Of a stretch of 22,647 nt of DNA, positions 8,217 through 19,594 are shown one piece after another. How positions within the stretch are numbered: position 1 is the stretch's first letter; the number at the start of each line of letters is the position of its first letter. A model generated the notes under the pieces. It did not search any database, was not told the DNA's origin, and worked only from the letters and a program-made list of their open reading frames with translations. The stretch is from Bacteroidetes bacterium QH_10_64_37 (GTDB lineage: Bacteria; Bacteroidota; Rhodothermia; Rhodothermales; Salinibacteraceae), in contig PXSZ01000011.1 in the NCBI GenBank assembly GCA_003023105.1, positions 1-22,647 on the forward strand, read 5' to 3'. Made by a program: the position numbers and the translations under genes.

Positions 8217-8581
8217 ATGAGAGAAGTCGGTCGCTGTGATCCCTGTCCCTGCTGAAGCGGGATCAAATACAAATACTGCTGTCTTCAGAAAGACCAGGAA
8301 AAAGACCAGGAAGAGGCGCGGGAGGCCCCCACGTCCGCCTTCGCAACGACCTTTGGATCCGGGGCGCTCTCGCCCGCCGAGTTCAGACCATGCCCTTCGG
8401 AAAAGACGAGTTCGGAAACGAGGCCGTGTAGTACGCGATTCTCGCCTACTACGAACAGCACGGCACGGTCGACCTGCAGGACCCTGCACTGCGAGATCTG
8501 CTCGACCGGATCGACGACCCCGAGTGGGGGGCGGTCGACCCCGGCTTTGTGGAGCAGTTTGCGGCGCGCCTCACGCGGAGA
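8217..8581 (+). pseudogene. Decayed SEC-C zinc-motif gene
   Basis: From the ATG at 8217 the frame reads MREVGRCDPCPC, then TGA (8253-8255), then SGIKYKYCC and a Lys/Asp/Glu/Gln-rich stretch. With Gly in place of the stop this is the SEC-C zinc-binding motif (CPCGSGxKYKxCC) found at the C-terminus of SecA and in many small proteins. The single change GGA to TGA explains the stop. The coding sense later continues in another frame (from about 8384: QTMPFGKDEFGNEAV, then TAG at 8429-8431, then YAILAYYEQHGTVDLQDPALRDL and on to about 8581). So there are two nonsense changes and one frameshift. The right end is uncertain because the remnant runs into the convergent gene that ends at 8618. Selenocysteine at the TGA is unlikely given the other lesions. 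Confidence 0.7.
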
Positions 8582-8617
8582 ACAGGCCCCACGCCCAACC
8601 GCCCCCGCACTCCCACG

Positions 8618-10183
8618 CTACCGCGGCGTCACGTCGACTACGACCGGCAGATGGTCGGACGCATTCACCGTGTCGTTTTCCCGCAGGCCGTGCGTCGTGA
8701 GCGTCTTCTTCGGCAGCACCGGGGTGTACAGCACAAACTCGTGGACCACCTCCAGCACACTGTCCGTCACGTACGCGTAGTCGAGACGGCCCGGCGGAAA
8801 GGAGCTCTCAGCGTCGATCCAGGTGGTGTGCATCGGCGAGGCAACCTGGCGCGGCTTTGCATCGAGCAGCGGCGAGCCGTCCCAGTCCGGCGCCGCAGGA
8901 GGGCCGAAGCGGCCGGTGTTGACAATCTCGCCGGTGCGCAGCGTCCGGCGCTGTTGCGCCGTCCCCACGAAGTTCATGTCGCCGAGGACGACGACCGGCG
9001 TCTCGGAGACGACCTCAAAAGGGCCGTCGCCCTGCTTGAGATCTCGAAGAAAGGCGACCACGCCGTCCACCACCTGCTGGCGCTGCGCATTGCTGGAGGG
9101 CTCCCCCTCTTCGGGACCGTAGTTGCAGCAGGGCGGGTGCATGTTCACCACCACCAGCCGGCTGCCCAGGGCCTCCTCGGCGTCGAGGAGAAAGGCTCCG
9201 CTCTGGTAGTCCTCGTAGCCCGGGATGGCGTGCGTGTCGAGAATCGGATAGCGGCTGCCGAGAACGAGGTCGCGCCCTTTTTTCGCCCACTCCCACTCGG
9301 CCGACAGTCCCAGCTCATCCTCGGCAACCTCTTCCGTCTGCGCTTCGGTCTGCTCGTAGATCTCCTGAAAAGCGACAATGTCCGGCCCCACGGCCCCAAA
9401 AATGCGGCGGAAGCTCGGCTGGCGATCGTCTACGAAAATCGCGCTCCGTCCGCGATCAAAGTTGTTCACCGAATTGTACGAGACCAGCCGCACTGCCGAC
9501 GCCTGCGGCTGCTTGATGGACGGCGCCTCCAGCGTCGTCTCGGCCTCCGACAGCAGGTATCCGAGCCCCCCATCGGCATCCGGGAGGCGGTCCCCGTCGG
9601 TCGACAGGGCGATCCGGAGGCTGTCCCCCTGAAACAGCGGTACGCCCCCGGGGCTCGCCGAGCGGTCGAGGGCAATCTCAAACGTGTCGGCCTGTACCGT
9701 GGGCAACGAGGTGAGCCCGATGGCGGCGTGGTTTATCTCCTCGGAGCCGTCGTTGCGAAACACCTGCCCGGAGCGCTCTCCAAACGTCCACGACACCTCC
9801 GCGCCGAGGCCCAGGGCCTGCTTCCCCGTGGTCGGATCGTCGTCCGTGTCGAGGTAAAGGGTGAGGTTGTTGTCTTCCTGCAGATTGATGGCCTGCCCGA
9901 GCTCGAGCTGGAGAAAGAGGTGCTGCTCGGTGTGGGCCGTCCACAGGCGCTCGATGTCCAGGCCGTCTGCGTCGTCGGCATCGGCGTGTCGGACCGAGAG
10001 CCCGTCCCAGTCGTCGGCGTCCTCGTCTACATAGATGCGAGCGGGCTGCGCGGCGTGGCCGTCGACCGGAGCGTGTGCTTCTCTCCCCTCCGGATCGTCT
10101 CCGGGTTCCTCCACTCCGTTGCTGCACCCCCCGACGACGAGAAGAAGGGAACACGCGACGAACACCAATGCACGGGCGGACAT
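8618..10183 (-). CDS. Endonuclease/exonuclease/phosphatase-family lipoprotein
   Basis: This 521-residue lipoprotein (lipobox VGGC, Cys20) has two parts. Residues about 50-215 start IYVDEDADDWDGL and contain LYLDTDDDPTTG; this resembles the CBM9-like beta-sandwich often placed before envelope enzymes. Residues about 230-521 are an endonuclease/exonuclease/phosphatase domain: LVSYNSVNNFD, FQEIYE (catalytic Glu near 274), VNMHPP, GDMNF (GDxN near 401), RLDYAYV, and the final ASDHLPVV with the catalytic Asp-His pair near 510. The metal-dependent fold cleaves phosphodiesters in DNA, RNA or lipids; the substrate cannot be told. Being envelope-anchored, it may degrade extracellular nucleic acid or sphingolipid/phospholipid. 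The ATG at 10183 is chosen because the signal peptide starts there. It is divergent from the histidine phosphatase gene. Confidence 0.87.
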   Translation of the reverse strand: MSARALVFVACSLLLVVGGCSNGVEEPGDDPEGREAHAPVDGHAAQPARIYVDEDADDWDGLSVRHADADDADGLDIERLWTAHTEQHLFLQLELGQAINLQEDNNLTLYLDTDDDPTTGKQALGLGAEVSWTFGERSGQVFRNDGSEEINHAAIGLTSLPTVQADTFEIALDRSASPGGVPLFQGDSLRIALSTDGDRLPDADGGLGYLLSEAETTLEAPSIKQPQASAVRLVSYNSVNNFDRGRSAIFVDDRQPSFRRIFGAVGPDIVAFQEIYEQTEAQTEEVAEDELGLSAEWEWAKKGRDLVLGSRYPILDTHAIPGYEDYQSGAFLLDAEEALGSRLVVVNMHPPCCNYGPEEGEPSSNAQRQQVVDGVVAFLRDLKQGDGPFEVVSETPVVVLGDMNFVGTAQQRRTLRTGEIVNTGRFGPPAAPDWDGSPLLDAKPRQVASPMHTTWIDAESSFPPGRLDYAYVTDSVLEVVHEFVLYTPVLPKKTLTTHGLRENDTVNASDHLPVVVDVTPR

Positions 10184-10329
10184 GGACGGAACGGGCAGTA
10201 CGGGAAGACCATGAGAGTACGGCGGAAGCGATAAATTGAGTGGCGGAATGGATGTTCGGTGGTCCCCTTCCCTCCCCCCGACGCCCCTCCAATTGGCGTT
10301 CGTTTCAAACACGCAGCCCTGTGTTTTTC

Positions 10330-10980
10330 ATGCAGACCCTCTGGCTTGCTCGCCACGCCAACCGCCAGGATTTTGCCGATCCCGACTGGGCCGCCACGGC
10401 CGACCGTCCGCACGATCCCGGCCTCTCCGACGACGGCGTGGAGCAGGCGAAGCAGTTGGGCCGCCGCGTGGCCGGCCTCGGCGTCGACCGAATCGTGTCG
10501 TCCCCGTTCTTGCGCGCTGTTGAAACGGCGCACCACGTCGCCGACGCGACGGACGACCCAATCGTGGTGGAGCCGGGCCTCGGGGAATGGCTCAACGACG
10601 ACTGGTTCGAGACGGCCCCGAACACGCTCGCCCCTTCCACCCTTGCCGCCCAGTTTGAGCGCCTCGTCCTTCAGCAGCCAGACGGGCCCTGTCGGCAGCC
10701 CACCTATCCAGAATCCAAACACCGAGCCCTGGCCCGCCTCGGGGCCACCGGTCAGTGCCTGGCCGATCGATTTGCGGGCGAGACGCTGCTTCTAGTGGGG
10801 CACGGCATCACGGTGCTGGGGGTCCTCCGCGGCCTCGTGGGCACGGACGTGCCGGACTCCGGGTGCCCGCTCGCCAGCCTCACGAAGGGGGTACAGCAGG
10901 ACGGCACGTGGACGATCCCCCTCCGGAACGACACGAGCCATCTCGAGAACGGCACCCGCGCCGCCAATCGGCTGGTCTAA
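10330..10980 (+). CDS. Histidine phosphatase family protein (phosphoglycerate mutase-like)
   Basis: This 216-residue protein begins MQTLWLARHAN, the RH(G/A) motif with the phospho-accepting His9 and phosphate-binding Arg8. Arg62 in SSPFLRAVETA, the acid Glu86 in GEWLNDD and the second His158 in VGHGITVLG complete the branch-1 active site. Such enzymes dephosphorylate small molecules (sugar phosphates, nucleotides, alpha-ribazole phosphate) or protein side chains; the substrate is not shown. The frame is open 30 codons upstream, but the conserved core starts right at the ATG at 10330. There is no signal peptide, so it is cytoplasmic. No pathway partner lies next to it; the upstream neighbour is divergent and the next gene is convergent. 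Confidence 0.88.
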   Translation: MQTLWLARHANRQDFADPDWAATADRPHDPGLSDDGVEQAKQLGRRVAGLGVDRIVSSPFLRAVETAHHVADATDDPIVVEPGLGEWLNDDWFETAPNTLAPSTLAAQFERLVLQQPDGPCRQPTYPESKHRALARLGATGQCLADRFAGETLLLVGHGITVLGVLRGLVGTDVPDSGCPLASLTKGVQQDGTWTIPLRNDTSHLENGTRAANRLV

Positions 10981-11043
10981 TCTCACCTGGAGCGTTGCAA
11001 CGAGAGACGATCAGACCCTCAGAGTTGCCCCCAGCGTGAGGAA

Positions 11044-11484
11044 CTACTCTCCAGGGACGATTCCCTGCGCCGACTGTCTCCGATGGGTAGAGACTCGTTT
11101 TCCCTCCGGTCGGAGCACTTTTTTTCCATGATGGATCCTCGGACCCGGGCTGCGGCGGAGGTAGCGGCGGACGAACCCAATCTCCCGACGGCTCAAATCC
11201 GAAAAGTCCGGTTCCACGTCTTCGATCGTCTCGATGTTGTAGGTGAAGTAGCGCGGAATGTCCGGAAGGCCGAACAGTTGGGGGGCGATGTCCAAGGCCG
11301 AGGGCTCTTTGGGTAGAGTGCGTATGCGGGTTAGTCGATACTCTCCCTCCGCAAAAGCCTTTTCGCAGGCACGGAGGACACGGCGCTCCCTTCGCCGGGC
11401 GGGATGCAGATAATGTTTATACAGAACGCCTACGACCGCAATCAGGACAATGCCAACGATCCAGACAGACGGGGGAAAAATCAT
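11044..11484 (-). CDS. Hypothetical single-pass membrane protein
   Basis: This 146-residue protein is not recognised. Residues about 7-23 (VWIVGIVLIAVVGVLY) are one transmembrane segment, followed by a basic stretch (HPARRRERR) that suggests N-out/C-in topology. A soluble domain follows with FGLPDIPRYFTYN and IETIEDVEPDFSDLSRREIGFVRRYLRR, and the C-terminus is basic. The ATG at 11484 is 35 bases after the end of the broken small membrane gene on the same strand, so it is probably the last gene of that cluster. It is convergent with the histidine phosphatase gene 63 bases away. It could be a lineage-specific envelope protein; there is no evidence for a function. Confidence 0.6.
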   Translation of the reverse strand: MIFPPSVWIVGIVLIAVVGVLYKHYLHPARRRERRVLRACEKAFAEGEYRLTRIRTLPKEPSALDIAPQLFGLPDIPRYFTYNIETIEDVEPDFSDLSRREIGFVRRYLRRSPGPRIHHGKKVLRPEGKRVSTHRRQSAQGIVPGE

Positions 11485-11519
11485 CCAACCGCTGAGAAAC
11501 GTAGGCCAGAAGAGAAGAC

Positions 11520-11738
11520 TCAGACAGCGTATAGTCTAACCTGCGACGGCGGAATGAGTTTGTACCCGAAAGAACCGCACAGCAAAATCCCGAACGCCGC
11601 CACCGTGAACACCGGGTTCCGCTCCACGTCGCCGACTTGTACGCATCCAGGGGCCTCTCTCCCCGGTCTCGACCAGCGAAATCCCCACGATCAGCACCAC
11701 CGCAATCAAACCCGAGGGACTCGCTTCCTGCCCCTCAT
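11520..11738 (-). pseudogene. Frameshifted small two-TM membrane protein gene
   Basis: The ATG at 11736-11738 overlaps the stop of the upstream lipoprotein gene as ATGA, a typical coupled start, but its own frame ends after 10 codons. One extra G in the G-run at 11731-11734 would give MRGQEASPSGLIAVVLIVG and on through ISLVETGER, a transmembrane segment. A second frame change is then needed to reach VGDVERNPVFTVAAFGILL, CGSFGYKLIPPSQVRLYAV and the stop at 11520-11522, a second membrane segment. The intended product would be about 72 residues with two TM helices. Coupled start, two hydrophobic segments and adjacent frames suggest one gene broken by two indels. Sequencing error in short homopolymers is an alternative. 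Confidence 0.5.
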
Positions 11739-12559
11739 GGCGAGGGGGCCGACACGACGTTCGTCCACAGATTGAGGGTGGGACGGTCTGGAGACGGATT
11801 GTTCTGTCGCCTCTGCCGTCGACCGCGTCGTCCGCGCCGGGATCGCCCTCGCCGCCCCTGCCCCGTGACCGACGGAATTCCTCCGGGGCGGTCCTGAATC
11901 CCGGACTCGTCTCCCGACTCCGGCGTCTCCAACCCGATGGCAATTGCGCGGCCCAGCGGCGTGCGGAGACCGTGCTTCCAGCCGTCCGTCGAGGAATTGG
12001 CCGCAGTCGGATTGACCGGAATGGCGATCTCGTAGATCAGGGATCCAGTGTTGAGGGTCGCGCGGGCCTGCAGGGCCGACGAGAGGCGACTGGGCATTCG
12101 GTGTCGGATCGTGTCGTTCCGGATGACGGCGAGGTCCGACGGAAACAGCTGTTCAAGCGTAGCGGAACGCCCAGAGGCCCCTGGCGCAGGAGCGTCGGCC
12201 GTCTTCTGGGCTGCCCGCTGCGCCCGAAGAGCAATCGGATACTGCACCCCATAGGTGTGCTGCTGTTTGCCCGTCGGGTCCACCCACACGACGAGTCCCT
12301 TCTCTGCCACCGAGCGGACGAGGGACTGGTCCGAAATCACGACGGCCAAGTACAGGAGACTGTCGGTGGGGGCCGCGCTCATCGAGACGGAGCGGTCGCC
12401 GAGACGGGTGAGACCACCGTCCCACTCCGAGAGCGTCCCGTCGACGGACGGGGCCTGCGACAGGGACTGCGTCCGCAGCGTGGGCGGGCTGCTGCACGCC
12501 CCAACGAGGAGGAGGCCGACGAACGCTGTCAGAACAAGGCTGAAAAGAGAGAAGCGCAT
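11735..12559 (-). CDS. Lipoprotein with CBM9-like N-terminal domain and Arg-rich tail
   Basis: This 274-residue protein carries a lipoprotein signal with lipobox LVGAC (Cys22). The ATG at 12559 is chosen because the signal starts there; the frame is open 36 codons further. The mature N-terminus, APSVDGTLSEWDGGL, followed by SLLYLAVVISDQ and GLVVWVDPTGKQ, has the pattern of the CBM9-like beta-sandwich that begins many Bacteroidota envelope proteins. The middle, about 120-220, continues with possible strands. Residues about 238-258 are very Arg/Gly-rich (GRRGRSRRGRRGRRQRRQ), unusual in this acidic proteome. No catalytic motif is seen. It heads the minus-strand cluster and overlaps the next start by ATGA. 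The function is unknown; ligand or polyanion binding is inference. Confidence 0.75.
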   Translation of the reverse strand: MRFSLFSLVLTAFVGLLLVGACSSPPTLRTQSLSQAPSVDGTLSEWDGGLTRLGDRSVSMSAAPTDSLLYLAVVISDQSLVRSVAEKGLVVWVDPTGKQQHTYGVQYPIALRAQRAAQKTADAPAPGASGRSATLEQLFPSDLAVIRNDTIRHRMPSRLSSALQARATLNTGSLIYEIAIPVNPTAANSSTDGWKHGLRTPLGRAIAIGLETPESGDESGIQDRPGGIPSVTGQGRRGRSRRGRRGRRQRRQNNPSPDRPTLNLWTNVVSAPSP

Positions 12560-12720
12560 GCGCAAGTTCGGGCACCGTACCAATACGAGAACAACGGCCG
12601 TTTCCTGAACCGGGGCTCCGGATCCGTTGTTCATTCTGGTTGCGCATTCCCCCGAACTTTTAGCCATCGCGGGCGTCGCATTTCGTGGCCTGCGCTTCCT
12701 CCATCCAATCCCCCTCTTCC

Positions 12721-13170
12721 ATGGTCGCTCTTGTTCAGCGCGTCTCCGACGCCGCCGTTGATATCGACGGCGAGACGGTCGGTGCCATCGACGACGGCCT
12801 GCTCATCCTGCTCGGCGTCCACGAGGACGACACAACGGCAGAAAGTGAATGGTGCGCTGCGAAGTGCGCCCACCTGCGCGTCTTTCTCGACGCCGACGGC
12901 AAGATGGACGAGTCGCTGCTCGACACCGGGGGCGAGGCGCTCGTGGTGCCGCAATTTACACTGTGCGGCGACACGAGCAAGGGCAACCGTCCCTCCTTTA
13001 CCGAGGCCGCCCCACCCGACCGGGCCGACCGGCTCTACGAGCACTTCGTCAATGAGTTGGAGCAGCACCTGGGCCGCACAGTGCCGACGGGCACGTTTGG
13101 GGCGCTGATGGACGTGCACCTCACGAACGACGGACCCGTGACGCTGTGGGTGGAGCGCCGGGCCGATTAG
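12721..13170 (+). CDS. dtd: D-aminoacyl-tRNA deacylase
   Basis: This 149-residue protein is the usual DTD length. It hydrolyses D-aminoacyl-tRNAs, and also Gly-tRNA-Ala, freeing tRNA for correct charging. The start MVALVQRVSDAAV matches the family N-terminus, so the ATG at 12721 is preferred over the upstream in-frame start at 12685. The Gly-cisPro motif NDGPVT is at residues 136-141, within GTFGALMDVHLTNDGPVTLWV. The other signature, normally SQFTL, is PQFTL here (Pro77-Leu81), followed by the family's GNRPSF. The Ser-to-Pro change is unusual but the rest of the fold is intact. It is divergent from the CBM9-like lipoprotein gene and convergent with gltD; the whole dtd-gltD gap is occupied by a repeat element. 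Confidence 0.95.
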   Translation: MVALVQRVSDAAVDIDGETVGAIDDGLLILLGVHEDDTTAESEWCAAKCAHLRVFLDADGKMDESLLDTGGEALVVPQFTLCGDTSKGNRPSFTEAAPPDRADRLYEHFVNELEQHLGRTVPTGTFGALMDVHLTNDGPVTLWVERRAD

Positions 13171-13242
13171 GTATGGAAATGAGGATGTATGGACGTATGG
13201 ACGCGCACACTTCCAAACCTCCATTCTTCCATACATCCATCC
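13171..13242. repeat. Inverted array of 8-base words between dtd and gltD
   Basis: The 72 bases divide exactly into nine octamers. Four on the left are GTATGGAA or variants (13187-13194 and 13195-13202 are identical GTATGGAC copies). The central one is GCGCACAC (13203-13210). Four on the right are reverse-complement variants such as TTCCATAC and TTCCAAAC. The array begins right after the dtd stop codon and ends right before the gltD stop codon. The best fold pairs GGATGTATGGA (13183-13193) with TCCATACATCC (13228-13238), an 11-bp perfect stem. It may act as a bidirectional transcription terminator or transcript end-stabiliser for the two convergent genes; that role is inference. No T-tract of normal intrinsic-terminator type is present. 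Confidence 0.8.
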
Positions 13243-14724
13243 TTAACGCCGCGCCAGCGGCGGGTTGTGCGTCTGGAGGCTCGCCGGCAGATGCGACTCG
13301 CCAGTGAGGTAGCGGTCGATCTGGCGGGCCGCGTCGCGCCCTTCCCCAATGGCCCATACCACGAGCGACGCGCCCATCCGCGCATCCCCTGCGGCGAAAA
13401 TGCCGTCCACGTCGGTCATGAGGCGGTCGTCGGTCGCGAACGTGCCGTCGTCGTTCTGCCGGACACCGAGTGGCGCAAAGGGGTTGCTCTCGGGCCCGGT
13501 GAAACCGATGGCGACGAGCACTAAGTCCGCCGAGATGCGGAGATCGGAGTTGAGCACCGTCTTATCGGTACGGCGGCCATTCTCGTACGCCCACTCCACC
13601 CGCTCGCCCCGCAGTTCGTCCACTTGGCCGTCACCGCCAAGATCCACGAGTTCCTGAGTGTTGACCGCAAACTCTTCCGTCCCTCCCTCCTCCTGCGCGT
13701 AGGTCTTCTTGTAGATCTGCGCGGTCTCCGGCCAGGGATTGTCTGCCGGGCGTTCGGACGAGAGCCTCTCGTTGATGCCGATCTGCACGACCTGCGCGGC
13801 GCCCTGCCGCTGGGCGGTGGCCACGCAGTCGGCACCGGTGTCGCCGCCCCCAAGGACGACAACGTTCTTGCCTGTCGCCGTGACGCCGCCGTGCACCAGC
13901 TGTCCCCGCTGACGCCGGTTCTCCTGCGTGAGGTAGTCCATCGCGGGCAGCACCCCGTCTAGATCCGTTCCGGGGACGGGAAGTTCACGGTGCTGCTGGG
14001 CGCCGAGGGCGAGGCAAATGGCGTCATGACCGGCCCGGAGCCGGTCGGGCGAGAGGTCCGGCCCCACTTCCGTGTCCGTCACGAACTGGATGCCCTCTCG
14101 TTGGAGCTGATCGACGCGGCGTTCGACGCGGTGCCGCGCAAATTTGAAGTCCGGAATGCCGTACGTCATGAGCCCGCCGATGGCATCATCCCGCTCGTAG
14201 ACCGTCACGCGATGTCCGGCGCGGTTGAGCTGCTGCGCTGCGGCGAGTCCCGCAGGGCCGCTTCCCACCACGGCCACCCGAAAATCAGTGCGCTCGGCGG
14301 GCGGCTCCGGCCGAATCCACCCCTCCTCCCAACCTTTGTCCACGACGGCGCGCTCGATGCTTTTGATGGCCACCGCGTCGTCGTTGACGGCCAGGACACA
14401 TGCGTCCTCGCACGGGGCCGGGCACGTGTAGCCGGTAAACTCGGGGAAGTTGTTCGTGGCGTGGAGCTGCTCCAGGGCCGCTTTCCAGTCGCCGCGGTGG
14501 ACGAGGTCGTTCCACTCGGGGATGCGGTTGCCGATAGGACAGCCGCTCATGCAGGTGGGCACCCCGCAGTCGGCACAGCGCTCGCCCTGGTCCTGTAGGG
14601 CCTCGGAACTCCACGACGGCGCCCAGATCTCCTCGAAGTCGGCCGTGCGTTCGTTCGGGGTTCGCTTGCCGATGGGCCGACGGGCATGATTCAGATAGCC
14701 GTCCGGATGGTGTTCGCGGGGCAT
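13243..14724 (-). CDS. gltD: Glutamate synthase (NADPH) small subunit
   Basis: This 493-residue flavoprotein feeds electrons from NADPH through FAD and iron-sulfur clusters to GltB, which makes two glutamates from glutamine and 2-oxoglutarate. The N-terminal domain has the Cys cluster CADCGVPTCMSGC (Cys50, 53, 58, 62) and a second set CPAPCEDAC (Cys101, 105, 109). Then comes the FAD-binding loop VVGSGPAG (about 151-158), the YGIPDFKF region, and the NADPH-binding loop VVLGGGDTG (about 286-295). The C-terminal FAD motif is DGIFAAGDARMG. Length and motifs are normal. The ATG at 14724 gives the family start (PREHHPDGYLNH). It lies 152 bp downstream of gltB, unusually far for this pair, and the gap holds a repeat hairpin. 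Confidence 0.96.
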   Translation of the reverse strand: MPREHHPDGYLNHARRPIGKRTPNERTADFEEIWAPSWSSEALQDQGERCADCGVPTCMSGCPIGNRIPEWNDLVHRGDWKAALEQLHATNNFPEFTGYTCPAPCEDACVLAVNDDAVAIKSIERAVVDKGWEEGWIRPEPPAERTDFRVAVVGSGPAGLAAAQQLNRAGHRVTVYERDDAIGGLMTYGIPDFKFARHRVERRVDQLQREGIQFVTDTEVGPDLSPDRLRAGHDAICLALGAQQHRELPVPGTDLDGVLPAMDYLTQENRRQRGQLVHGGVTATGKNVVVLGGGDTGADCVATAQRQGAAQVVQIGINERLSSERPADNPWPETAQIYKKTYAQEEGGTEEFAVNTQELVDLGGDGQVDELRGERVEWAYENGRRTDKTVLNSDLRISADLVLVAIGFTGPESNPFAPLGVRQNDDGTFATDDRLMTDVDGIFAAGDARMGASLVVWAIGEGRDAARQIDRYLTGESHLPASLQTHNPPLARR

Positions 14725-14808
14725 AGGGAGTGGCGGGAACGGTGGGGAATGACGGCTCGATCAGAGGGAGCGGAAACCGCAGAATTTTGCCTTCTCCGTG
14801 AGAGAAGT

Positions 14809-14873
14809 ATTGCGTAATGCGCATTGCGTAAGTATACTTCGACCGACGCAATACGAAATACGCAATACGCACG
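14809..14873. repeat. Inverted array of 7-base words between gltB and gltD
   Basis: Three heptamers read ATTGCGT, AATGCGC, ATTGCGT (14809-14829). A 16-base centre (14830-14845) starts with the perfect palindrome AAGTATACTT. Then come four heptamers on the opposite strand, ACGCAAT, ACGAAAT, ACGCAAT, ACGCACG (14846-14873). The two outer heptamers of each three-unit arm pair perfectly; the middle one is partly mismatched. The element ends 3 bases before the gltB stop codon, so in the gltBD transcript it would fold just after gltB. A separate short hairpin (14791-14796 with 14802-14807) follows it. It could attenuate or stabilise the gltB-gltD message; this is inference. Confidence 0.78.
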
Positions 14874-14876
14874 AGA

Positions 14877-19457
<4,581 letters not shown>

Positions 19458-19594
19458 GATCGTGTCGTGCACCTTTTCGTATGTGGACCGCGTATTGGCG
19501 GCAGCCGCGCCGAACGGCAGTTTTTAGCAATCCGTGTAAAGGGACTCCATAGATGAATGAAAGAGCTATTAGTATCAAACCACGATTCGGGGCA

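Noticed and set aside
7186..8220. A 344-codon plus-strand frame opposite pheA
   Set aside because: It mirrors pheA, which has catalytic and ACT motifs; no independent support.
8549..10234. A 561-codon open frame on the plus strand
   Set aside because: It is the antisense shadow of the endonuclease/phosphatase-family lipoprotein gene; high GC keeps the opposite strand open, and the translation is Arg/His/Val-rich without motifs.
10993..11002. Perfect 10-bp palindrome CGTTGCAACG between two convergent genes
   Set aside because: Single short palindrome without loop, T-tract or second copy; expected by chance at this scale.
19473..19594. A sigma-70 or Bacteroidota-type (TTTG / TAnnTTTG) promoter for gltB
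   Set aside because: Partial matches such as TTTGATA on the minus strand exist, but no pair with acceptable spacing was convincing.
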